64,000 bases of DNA, taken from Streptosporangium becharense. Its GTDB lineage: Bacteria; Actinomycetota; Actinomycetes; Streptosporangiales; Streptosporangiaceae. Location of the stretch: positions 186,001 through 250,000 of the forward strand of contig NZ_JACHMP010000001.1 of assembly GCF_014204985.1 (NCBI RefSeq), written 5' to 3'. Each line of letters opens with the position of its first letter. The stretch's first letter is position 1. Both the position numbers and the translations under genes were made by a program. Below, one piece after another: positions 36,046 through 45,870 of the stretch. The notes under the pieces are model-generated. The model worked only from the letters and a program-made list of their open reading frames with translations, did no database searches and was not told the origin of the DNA.

Positions 36046-36786
36046 ATGTCCCAGCAGAGGCAGCGCGACAAGTGGCTGCCGTCCACGCCGTCGGCCTCGG
36101 CGACCGGGCGGGTCTTCCTGATCCCGTACTCGGGCTGCGGGGCCAGCATGTACCGCAGGTGGCCGCGGCGGCGAGAGGGCGTGGAGTTCCTGCCGGTCGA
36201 GCTGCCCGGGCACGAGACGCGCTTCGCCGAGCCCACCTACCACAGCTATCAGGAGCTGGCCGAGAGCATGGCGGACGCGCTCGAACCCTACCTCGACGTT
36301 CCGTTCGCCTTCTTCGGTCACTGCGGCTCGGCCCTGGCCGCCTACGAGGTGTCGGCCGAACTGGTGCGCACCGGCAGGCCCGCGCCGGCCAACCTCTACG
36401 TGTCCTCCGAGGTCGCCCCCCAGGACGGCCCGGCCGGCCGCTTCCTCACGATGGACGACGCCGAGCTCGGCGCCGAGCTGGAGAAGCTGATCAGCGAACT
36501 GGGAGGCAAGCCCGCCCCCGAACTGATCGAGCTGTACGTCGAGGTGCTCCGCTCCGACGTCGAGGTCAACAAGCGCTACCTGGTGCCCGATCCGCTCCGG
36601 CTGCCCGGCCCGATCACCGCGATCGGCTGGACCGAGGACGACGAGATCCCGTACTCGACCATGGGCGGCTGGAGCGCGTGCGGCGAGACGACATCGGTGC
36701 TCCTGGAGGGCCGGCACTACCGCTTCCTGGAAGGCTCCCCCGATCTGCTGGAGGTGTTGTGCACGGGCCTCAGAGCCAAGCGCTGA
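36046..36786 (+). CDS. Second TEII-fold protein with Cys nucleophile
   Basis: This 246-residue alpha/beta hydrolase is closely related to the protein at 14503-15219. Shared features include the SxxAPQDGPxGR segment, DVEVxxRYLVPDP, ITAIGW and the GRHxRF tail. Its elbow reads GHCGSA, again with Cys in place of Ser. The RBS is a GGAGG 8 bases before ATG. Located right after an A-T/P450 pair, it is a good candidate for the aminoacyltransferase moving the P450-modified residue to an acceptor carrier, like SyrC or CmaE. A proofreading thioesterase with a Cys nucleophile is the alternative. The next gene is a normal Ser-type TEII, so editing is already covered. Confidence 0.9.
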   Translation: MSQQRQRDKWLPSTPSASATGRVFLIPYSGCGASMYRRWPRRREGVEFLPVELPGHETRFAEPTYHSYQELAESMADALEPYLDVPFAFFGHCGSALAAYEVSAELVRTGRPAPANLYVSSEVAPQDGPAGRFLTMDDAELGAELEKLISELGGKPAPELIELYVEVLRSDVEVNKRYLVPDPLRLPGPITAIGWTEDDEIPYSTMGGWSACGETTSVLLEGRHYRFLEGSPDLLEVLCTGLRAKR

Positions 36787-37538
36787 ACGGGGACCGCCGC
36801 TGGCTCAAACGCTTCGGCCGGCCGGCGCCCGGCGGCGTCCAGCTCTTGTGCTTCCACAGCGGCGGCGCCGGCGCGGGCATGTTCCGCCACTGGACCCAGC
36901 TGGCGGCCCCGGGCATCGACATCGTCGCGGTCCAGTTACCCGGGCGGGCCGACCGGTTCGGCGAACCGCCGTACCGCCGGATGAAACCGCTGCTCGACGA
37001 CCTCATCACGGCCGCCGGGCCGCTGTTCGCCCGGCCGTTCGCGCTGTACGGCACCAGCATGGGGGCCCGGGTGGCCTGGGCCCTCGCCCACGCGCTGCGT
37101 GAGCGGGCCCTGCCCCGGCCTCGCGCGCTCTACGTGGCGGCCAGCGCCGCTCCCTGCCTGGATGACGGGACCTGGTCGTGGGAGGACCGGGAGGACGGTC
37201 TGGAGGGTTATGTCCGTGAGATGGGCGGCACCCCCGCCGAAGTGCTGGCCGAGCCCCAGCTGCTCGCCGTCCTGCTGGGCACGCTCGACGCCGACCTGAC
37301 CGTGCTGAGCACGCACGGCTTCCGCCCCGCGACGCCGCTCGACCTGCCGATCCACGCGTTCGCCGGCTCGCAGGACCCCGAGGCGCCCCCTGATCGCATG
37401 ATCGGCTGGAAGGCGGAGACCACGGCCCGTTTCGACCTCACTCCGATCCCGGGCGGACATTTCTTCGACCGCGAGGGCGACCGCCTGGTCATCGAGACGA
37501 TCGGTTCGGACCTCGGAACAGGAAGGGGGCAGCCATGA
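36759..37538 (+). CDS. Type II thioesterase (Ser nucleophile)
   Basis: This 259-residue TEII has the typical LLCFHSGGAGAGMF oxyanion region, QLPGR, the nucleophile elbow YGTSMGA (Ser), AGSQD with the Asp, and PGGHFF with the His. It should remove misacylated or stalled chains from carriers. The start is probably GTG at 36759, with GGAGG four bases upstream, which overlaps the previous gene by 28 bp. No ATG is available in the right place. Its stop overlaps the MFS start (ATGA). Confidence 0.92.
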   Translation: MHGPQSQALNGDRRWLKRFGRPAPGGVQLLCFHSGGAGAGMFRHWTQLAAPGIDIVAVQLPGRADRFGEPPYRRMKPLLDDLITAAGPLFARPFALYGTSMGARVAWALAHALRERALPRPRALYVAASAAPCLDDGTWSWEDREDGLEGYVREMGGTPAEVLAEPQLLAVLLGTLDADLTVLSTHGFRPATPLDLPIHAFAGSQDPEAPPDRMIGWKAETTARFDLTPIPGGHFFDREGDRLVIETIGSDLGTGRGQP

Positions 37539-38875
37539 CAGGAATGCGTACCTTCGTGGTGGTCTGGATCGGCCAGTTCGCTTCGATGATCGGCACCAAC
37601 CTCGGCGGCTTCGCTCTCGGGGTCTACGTCTACCAGCAGACCGGCTCGGCCATCCAGCTCGGCTCCGTCTTCGCCATCGGCCTCCTGCCCGCCATCCTGG
37701 CCTCCCCGATGGCCGGGTCGTTCGTGGACCGGTGGGGGTCCAAACGGGCTCTCCTGCTGAGCAACACCGGCGCCATGGCGATCACTCTGACCCTGGCGCT
37801 GCTGCTGTTCACCGATTCCTTCGCCATCTGGCACGTCTACGTCGCCGTCGCCGGCCTGTCCTTGCTGTCGGCGTTCGAGGGGCCCGCCTTCGGCGCGCTG
37901 GTGCCACAGCTGGCACCCAAGAACCATCTGGGCCGGGCCAACGGCATGCGGATGTTCGCCCTGGCGGTGAGCGAGCTGCTGGCCCCGGTCTCCGCGGGCT
38001 TCCTGCTGCTGGTCATCGGCATCGAAGGCATCGTGCTCATCGACGGCCTTTCCTTCGGCCTGGCTCTGATCACCCTGCTCGCCGTGCGTGTGCCCGGCCC
38101 CAGGCCGCGGCAGCCGCAGGAGGGGCCGGGCGAGAAGGCGGACGAGGCACGGGTGGAGTTCCGGGCGGCATGGCGTTATGTCACCGCCCGGCGGGGCCTG
38201 CTCGCCCTCATGATCTTCTTCGGCGCGGTGAACTTCAGCGCGGGCTTCGTCGACCTGCTGCTCACCCCGCTCGTGCTGTCCTTCGCCTCGTCGGACGCGC
38301 TCGGCCTGGTCCTGACGATCGGCGGGCTCGGCATGCTCGCCTCCAGCGCGCTGGTGAGCGTATGGGGCGGGCCGAAACGCCGTGTCCGAGGGCTTCTCGG
38401 GCTGTCGCTGGTGCTCGCGGCGGCCACGGTCATCGGCTCGTTACGACCGAACGTCGCCATGATCGCCGTAGCCGCCTTCCTCTTCATGGGGGCCCTCGCG
38501 GCCTTCCTCAGCACCAACCAGAGCATCTGGCAGGCCAAGGTGGAGCCGGGGATGCTGGGCCGGGTCGGTGCCCTGCAGAACATGGTCATCTCGATCCCCC
38601 AGCTCATCGCCTACTGCACGGCGGGCGTGCTGGCCGAACGGGTCTTCGAGCCGCTGGTCGGTCGTGACGCGGTCGCCTCCCCCGGTCTCACCGTGCTCAT
38701 CGGCGACGGACCCGGCCGGGGTATCGCCCTGCTCATCATGATCACAGGCGGGCTGATCGTACTCTCCGTGACGGCCGCCGCACTCCATCCGCGGCTGCGC
38801 CATCTGGAAAACGAACTCCCCGACCAAATTCCTGACGAACAGATTTCACCGAGCAGCCTTTCCGAAAAGGTCTGA
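37535..38875 (+). CDS. MFS transporter, probable product exporter
   Basis: This 446-residue protein has about twelve hydrophobic segments and an MFS drug-exporter pattern (WIGQFASMIG in helix 1, DRWGSKRAL after helix 2). It is the last gene of the A-T/P450/TE operon and begins within the TEII stop codon. Export of the peptide product, with self-protection, is the likely role. The periplasm-side acylase at 41795 would act after or during export. Confidence 0.94.
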   Translation: MTGMRTFVVVWIGQFASMIGTNLGGFALGVYVYQQTGSAIQLGSVFAIGLLPAILASPMAGSFVDRWGSKRALLLSNTGAMAITLTLALLLFTDSFAIWHVYVAVAGLSLLSAFEGPAFGALVPQLAPKNHLGRANGMRMFALAVSELLAPVSAGFLLLVIGIEGIVLIDGLSFGLALITLLAVRVPGPRPRQPQEGPGEKADEARVEFRAAWRYVTARRGLLALMIFFGAVNFSAGFVDLLLTPLVLSFASSDALGLVLTIGGLGMLASSALVSVWGGPKRRVRGLLGLSLVLAAATVIGSLRPNVAMIAVAAFLFMGALAAFLSTNQSIWQAKVEPGMLGRVGALQNMVISIPQLIAYCTAGVLAERVFEPLVGRDAVASPGLTVLIGDGPGRGIALLIMITGGLIVLSVTAAALHPRLRHLENELPDQIPDEQISPSSLSEKV

Positions 38876-39058
38876 CAGCCCTCTGACATCCGCAAATAAC
38901 GCGGCGTCACGACATTTTTATCCATGGTGACGACTGTTGCATCGATCGACGAATATAGTAATGATTGACGCGTGATAGAGCCGCCCCGGACCAGCGACCT
39001 TCCAATGGAGCATCGCACCATTCAACGGGAACGATCAAGCAAAGCATGGGAGCCTCCG
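38876..39058 (+). promoter_or_regulatory. AT-richer leader upstream of the LuxR regulator
   Basis: These 183 bp are clearly richer in A/T than the cluster average, especially 38895-38975 (runs such as ATTTTTATCC and GAATATAGTAATGATTG), as expected for a promoter of a regulatory gene. An upstream ATG at 38972 is in frame but lacks a good ribosome binding site. GGGAG before 39059 supports the shorter protein. Confidence 0.5.
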
Positions 39059-39649
39059 ATGATCAGGGTCGCCGCCGTCATCGATTCACCGATTTTCCTG
39101 GTCGGCCTCGTACAGACGCTGAAAAACGCCGGAATGACCGTGACCCTCGCATTCAGAGTCGCCGATGAACAACTCACCTGGACCGCCGACGTGGCATTGA
39201 TCGACATCAACGCCCTGTCACCCGACGACGGCCTCTCCTACATCAGGAAACTCTCCGGACGCGCCGGTGTTCTCGTGCTCCACGACGATCACGTGGACCT
39301 CGATCCGTACATGCGCGCCGGGGCCCGCGGCGCCATCAGCAAACGGGAATCGGCCGAGAACCTGGTCTCCGCGGTCTGGGCCGTCGCCGCCGGGAACCGG
39401 GAGTTCCCGCGAGGAAAGGACCGCCAATCCCCGTCCGACCGGCCCAAGACGGCCGGCGTGCCCCTGTCCGGACGGGAGGAGCAGGTGCTCCACCAGATCT
39501 CGCGCGGCCTGACCCACGGCCAGATCGCCACCAAGCTGGGCATCAGCCCCCACACCGTCGACACCTACGTCAAGCGGATCAGGACGAAACTCGGGGTGGG
39601 AAACAAAGCCGAACTCACCCGGGCGGCCCTCCTCACACGGGCGAGCTAG
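39059..39649 (+). CDS. LuxR-family regulator with atypical receiver domain
   Basis: This 196-residue protein has an N-terminal receiver-like domain (~1-120) and a C-terminal LuxR helix-turn-helix (LSGREEQVLHQISRG, then GISPHTVDTYVKRI). The receiver keeps the phospho-acceptor-like Asp in ALIDI and the Lys in SKRES. It lacks one of the usual N-terminal acidic pair (VIDSP instead of VDDHP) and has His where Thr/Ser is usual (VLVLHDD). Such NarL/JadR1-like atypical receivers often sense ligands rather than phosphate. Its position inside the cluster makes it the likely pathway activator. No partner kinase gene is nearby. Confidence 0.92.
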   Translation: MIRVAAVIDSPIFLVGLVQTLKNAGMTVTLAFRVADEQLTWTADVALIDINALSPDDGLSYIRKLSGRAGVLVLHDDHVDLDPYMRAGARGAISKRESAENLVSAVWAVAAGNREFPRGKDRQSPSDRPKTAGVPLSGREEQVLHQISRGLTHGQIATKLGISPHTVDTYVKRIRTKLGVGNKAELTRAALLTRAS

Positions 39650-39672
39650 CCGTATGAAGAGAGGATGAGACC

Positions 39673-40785
39673 ATGGAATTCGCCATCGCCGAACTCGAAG
39701 AATGGATGCGCCGCTACTATCACAACGTCGACCATGACATTGGCAGCAGTGGTGTGCGGGACCTGACCATGGGTGAGCTGGCGGCCATCTGTGAATTCGA
39801 GCTCTCCGAGCTCGGGCCAATGGTATTCCACGACAGCGAGAGTTTCGGTGGAAGAGGTTTGAGAAAAGCTCTCGCCGACCGGTGGACGGGGGGCGACGTG
39901 GACCCCGTGATGGTCACTCACGGTTCCAGCGAGGCGATCTACATCGTGATGCACACCGTCCTCGTCCCCGGCGACGAAGTGATCGTGGTCGACCCCGCCT
40001 ATCAGCAGCTGTACGACATCGCCGCCGGCATGGGCTGCCGCATCACCCGCTGGCCGCTGAACCGGCACGACGACTTCGCCGTGGACCTGGATGCGCTCAG
40101 GCGACTGGCGGCGAGCCGGCCCCGGATGATCGTGGTGAACTTCCCGCACAACCCCACCGGCGTCTCCATCACCCCGCAGCAGCAGCGGGAACTGATCGAG
40201 ATAGCCGAGGAGGCGGGCGCCTGGCTGGTGTGGGACCACGCCTTCGGCGAGCTGACCTACTCGGCCGACCCCCTCCCGCTGCCCTTCGGGTCGTACGGCA
40301 AGTGCATCGCGTTCGGCACCTTCTCCAAGAGCTACGGCCTGGCCGGTCTGCGCGTGGGATGGTGTCTGGCGCCGCCCGAGCTGCTGAGCAGGATGGCGGT
40401 GCTGCGCGACTACATCGCCCTCTACGTGTCGCCGGTGCTGGAGTTCTTCGCGGAGAAGGCGGTCAGGAACGCCGACCGCATCGTCTCGCTCCAGCGCGAG
40501 CACGCCAGGGCCAACCTGAAGACCGTGCTGCACTGGGCCGGCGAGCTGCCCGATCTGGTCCGGGCCTACCCGCCGGCCGGCGGGGTGACCACGTTCATCG
40601 AGTTCCCCGGCCACCCCGACGTGACCGGGCTCTGCCGCCGCCTCGCCGAAGAGGAACGGGTCCTGCTCGTGCCCGGGAGATGCTTCGGCGACTCCTACAC
40701 CGCTCACGCCCGGCTGGGCTTCGGCGGCACCGCGGCCGAGCTGACCGCCGGGCTCTCCGGCATCAGCCGCCTGCTGCTCGGGTGA
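39673..40785 (+). CDS. VioD-like capreomycidine synthase (PLP enzyme)
   Basis: This 370-residue fold-type-I PLP enzyme matches VioD of viomycin biosynthesis in the features I remember: SSGVRDLTMGEL near the N terminus, THGSSEAIY, VNFPHNPTG, FGTFSKSYGLAGLRVGWC with the Schiff-base Lys near 219, and the late GGVTTF...VPGRCFG. VioD cyclises 3-hydroxy-L-arginine (made by VioC) to capreomycidine by beta-elimination and intramolecular addition. The VioC-like gene at 9431 completes this pair. ATG at 39673 follows GAGGATGAGA. It is 23 bp downstream of the LuxR gene. Confidence 0.9.
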   Translation: MEFAIAELEEWMRRYYHNVDHDIGSSGVRDLTMGELAAICEFELSELGPMVFHDSESFGGRGLRKALADRWTGGDVDPVMVTHGSSEAIYIVMHTVLVPGDEVIVVDPAYQQLYDIAAGMGCRITRWPLNRHDDFAVDLDALRRLAASRPRMIVVNFPHNPTGVSITPQQQRELIEIAEEAGAWLVWDHAFGELTYSADPLPLPFGSYGKCIAFGTFSKSYGLAGLRVGWCLAPPELLSRMAVLRDYIALYVSPVLEFFAEKAVRNADRIVSLQREHARANLKTVLHWAGELPDLVRAYPPAGGVTTFIEFPGHPDVTGLCRRLAEEERVLLVPGRCFGDSYTAHARLGFGGTAAELTAGLSGISRLLLG

Positions 40786-40792
40786 CGCCCGC

Positions 40793-41614
40793 GTGAACAA
40801 CCTGCTGGCGATCAGCGACCTGCATGTGAGCCACGCGGAGAACCGGCGGCTGCTCGACCGCGTCGTCCCCAGCTCCCCCTGTGACTGGCTGATCGTCGCC
40901 GGAGACGTCGCCGAGCGGATGAGCGACATCCGGTGGGCCCTGGAGCGGCTCAGCGAGAGGTTCGCCAAGGTGATCTGGGCTCCCGGCAACCACGAGCTGT
41001 GGACGACCTCGGGCGACCCGTCGGCGGCCCGGGGCGAGGAGCGCTACCGGGAGCTGGTCAAGATGTGCGGGGAGCTGGACGTCCTCACGCCCGAGGACCC
41101 CTACCCGATCTGGGAGGGAAGCGGCGGGCCGGTCACGGTCGCGCCGCTGTTCCTGCTGTACGACTACAGCTTCCGCCCGGACGGCACGTCGACCAAGGAG
41201 GAGGCGCTGGCCCTCGCCTACGAATCCGGCGTGGTCTGCACCGACGAGGTGCTGCTGCACCCCGACCCGTACCCCAGCCTGGAGTCCTGGTGCGAGGCGC
41301 GGGTCACCGAGACCGAGCGGCGCCTCCAGGAGCTGGACCCCCGGATCCCCACCGTCCTGGTGAACCACTACCCGCTGGTACGGGAACCGACCAGGGTCCT
41401 GCGGTACCCGCAGTTCGCGCAGTGGTGCGGCACGGAACGCACCGCGGACTGGCATCGCCGGTTCCGCGCGGCGGCGGTCGTCTACGGTCACCTGCACATC
41501 CCCAGGACCACCTGGCACGACGGAGTGCCGTTCATGGAGGTCTCCGTGGGCTATCCCCGGGAGTGGAACCGCCGCGGCGGGTATCCGGGACCGGCCCGAG
41601 TCCTCCCGGCATGA
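40793..41614 (+). CDS. Calcineurin-like metallophosphoesterase
   Basis: This 273-residue protein has the metallophosphoesterase metal motifs: ISDLHVSH (D-x-H), VAGDVAE (GD), APGNHE (GNHE), VNHYPL and YGHLHIP (GHxH). It starts at GTG 40793, eight bases after the VioD-like stop, so it is co-transcribed. In antibiotic clusters such enzymes can remove a protective phosphate from an inactive, phosphorylated product; guanidine compounds like viomycin and capreomycin are inactivated by phosphorylation. No kinase gene was seen in the window, so this role is inference. Confidence 0.9.
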   Translation: MNNLLAISDLHVSHAENRRLLDRVVPSSPCDWLIVAGDVAERMSDIRWALERLSERFAKVIWAPGNHELWTTSGDPSAARGEERYRELVKMCGELDVLTPEDPYPIWEGSGGPVTVAPLFLLYDYSFRPDGTSTKEEALALAYESGVVCTDEVLLHPDPYPSLESWCEARVTETERRLQELDPRIPTVLVNHYPLVREPTRVLRYPQFAQWCGTERTADWHRRFRAAAVVYGHLHIPRTTWHDGVPFMEVSVGYPREWNRRGGYPGPARVLPA

Positions 41615-41743
41615 TCGGGTAGCTTCTCCCCGCCGCGGTGACGGCGGCGTTCGACGACCCACCCGGGCCGGGATCGCCTCCGATCGACGGCGGGGCCGGC
41701 CGGTTCGTCGCCGGGCCGGTCGTGCCCCGGGCCGGTCGTCACG

Positions 41744-41790
41744 GGTGAGCGGCCGGCGCCTTCGCCGTGCGGAACGGGCCGGCGCTCACC
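41744..41790. terminator. Bidirectional hairpin between convergent genes
   Basis: GGTGAGCGGCCGGC pairs with GCCGGCGCTCACC across a loop of about 15-17 bases, with one bulged base. It lies in the 180-bp gap between the convergent metallophosphoesterase and acylase genes, where a terminator is expected. No T-run follows, as is common in actinomycetes. Confidence 0.6.
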
Positions 41791-41794
41791 ACCG

Positions 41795-44359
<2,565 letters not shown>

Positions 44360-44364
44360 GACGG

Positions 44365-45018
44365 CTACAGCCGCCCGTACAGGTACTCGTTGAGGTCCTG
44401 CGGCCGCGTCGTCTCCGGGCACTCGTCGGTGTAGTAGTTCATACCGACCGCCATGCGCAAGCCCGGTTCCCGCAGCCGGCGCACGTAGTGCGGGAAGCGC
44501 CGCGCGTCGAAGAAGACCAGGTGCCCGGCCACCGGGTAGAGGATCGAGCAGTCCTCGTCGACCTCCTCGACCGACCGGGCCCGCTCGTCGTTGGCCACCA
44601 CGAGCTCCCCGCCGGTGCCCCGGGGGTGATCGGTGACGTAGAGCAGCGCCTCGACCGGGTTGGTGTCCACATGGCACTCGTAGCGGTCGGTGCCTTCCTG
44701 CACGTTCATGACGACCGCGTACCGCCGGTCCTCGGTCGGGTAGATCCTCTGGCCGGTCGCCCCTTCGTACAGCTCACGGAAGTAACCCTGATAGAGGTCG
44801 ATCAACCATGGCAGGCGATCCCACATGAGGGGACCACGGACCGTCATGATCTGCAGGGACTCCACCTCGGAACCTTCCCGGGAGGTGGAGTGCGGCGGGA
44901 CCAGGCGTTTGATGATCCGGTCGTTTCGGGCGACCTTCTCGATCTCCTCGCGCCAGCCCGTGGGCATGGTGGAGGAGACATCGAAACTCAACCAGCTGAA
45001 CCGATTAGCCGAGGACAT
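44365..45018 (-). CDS. Prolyl-hydroxylase-like Fe(II)/2OG oxygenase
   Basis: This 217-residue protein has the 2OG-Fe(II) oxygenase pattern: CHVDTNP (HxD), a GGELV strand, AGHLVFFDA, FPHYVRRL with the distal His, and a following basic residue for 2OG. The layout resembles small prolyl-4-hydroxylase-like enzymes. It shares an operon with the acylase (5-bp gap), so it may tailor the peptide or an amino acid of the same pathway. The start is ATG 45018, or GTG six bases earlier; neither has a strong ribosome binding site. It is the last gene that I place in the cluster. Confidence 0.85.
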   Translation of the reverse strand: MSSANRFSWLSFDVSSTMPTGWREEIEKVARNDRIIKRLVPPHSTSREGSEVESLQIMTVRGPLMWDRLPWLIDLYQGYFRELYEGATGQRIYPTEDRRYAVVMNVQEGTDRYECHVDTNPVEALLYVTDHPRGTGGELVVANDERARSVEEVDEDCSILYPVAGHLVFFDARRFPHYVRRLREPGLRMAVGMNYYTDECPETTRPQDLNEYLYGRL

Positions 45019-45152
45019 GTGCACATCGTCGCCGACGATCCAGCCGAAAGCGGCTCCCAGCTTTAGGGGACGCCAGGGGCGGGAGACGGCCCGCTAGAGT
45101 GCTTCGGGACACTGAGCCTCGAGACCCTGGCCGAGGGGAAGGACCGCGGGCG

Positions 45153-45746
45153 ATGATCGTAGCTCTACCCGCCAACGAAGTGAGCTGGGAAGACCTGCAG
45201 ACGGTCTTCGGCAAGCGCGGTGAGGCCGCCAAGTGCCAATGCCAGCGCTACAAGATCCGTCACGCCCAGTGGCTGAGCCACACCCTCGCCGACCGCACCC
45301 ACCGGCTGCGCCAGCAGGCCGACTGCGGGCAACCGGACTCCGGCACGACCAGCGGCCTGGTCGGCTTCCTCGACGGTGAGCCCGTCGGCTGGTGCGCGGT
45401 CGAGCCGCGCACCGAGTATCCGCGGCTGCTGGACACCAAGGTCCCCTGGCTGGGGCGTGAGGAGGACCCGTCCGACCCCGGCGTATGGGCCGTGACCTGC
45501 TTCGTCACCAGGGCCGGCTTCCGCCGGCAGGGCGTCAGCCGGGCCCTGGCCCGCGCCTCGGTCGACTTCGCGCGCAAGGGCGGGGCCCGCGCGCTCGAGG
45601 GGTACCCGATGCTGACGGCGGAAGGGCAGGACATCCCCTGGGGTGAGCTTCACGTGGGCAGCCGCGGCATCTTCGCCGACGCCGGGTTCCGCGAGGTGGC
45701 CAAGCCCACGCCCAGGCGTGTCGTGATGCGGATCGACTTCCCTTAG
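45153..45746 (+). CDS. GNAT-family N-acetyltransferase
   Basis: This 197-residue protein has a GNAT acetyl-CoA site in the form of VTCFVTRAGFRRQGVSRAL (the R/Q-x-x-G-x-A element) and a final strand VVMRIDF. Cys-rich CQCQRY near the start is typical of a common actinobacterial subgroup. The substrate is unknown, and self-resistance by acetylation is only a possibility. ATG at 45153 is preferred to an upstream in-frame start at 45099. The stop codon lies within the first unit of a tandem repeat. Confidence 0.85.
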   Translation: MIVALPANEVSWEDLQTVFGKRGEAAKCQCQRYKIRHAQWLSHTLADRTHRLRQQADCGQPDSGTTSGLVGFLDGEPVGWCAVEPRTEYPRLLDTKVPWLGREEDPSDPGVWAVTCFVTRAGFRRQGVSRALARASVDFARKGGARALEGYPMLTAEGQDIPWGELHVGSRGIFADAGFREVAKPTPRRVVMRIDFP

Positions 45747-45870
45747 AGGGTCCGCGCCTTAGAGGGCCCGCACCTTGGAGGGCCCGCACCTTGGAGGGCC
45801 CGCACCTTGGAGGGCCCGCACCTTAGAGGGTCCGCGCCTTGGAGGGCCCGCAGCTTAGAGGGCCCGCAGC
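45743..45870. repeat. Eight 16-bp tandem repeats with GGGCCC core
   Basis: Eight head-to-tail 16-bp units, such as TTGGAGGGCCCGCACC and TTAGAGGGTCCGCGCC, run without gaps from 45743 to 45870. The first includes the GNAT stop codon and the last encodes the LRAL-stop C terminus of the convergent aminotransferase. The array therefore seems to have grown from that gene's 3' end and fills the whole convergent gap. Each unit has a palindromic core (GGGCCC or GGGTCC), so the RNA could fold and stop transcription from either side. Confidence 0.95.

Noticed and set aside
45743..45870. CRISPR array
   Set aside because: The 16-bp units are directly adjacent with no spacers, and there are no cas genes.
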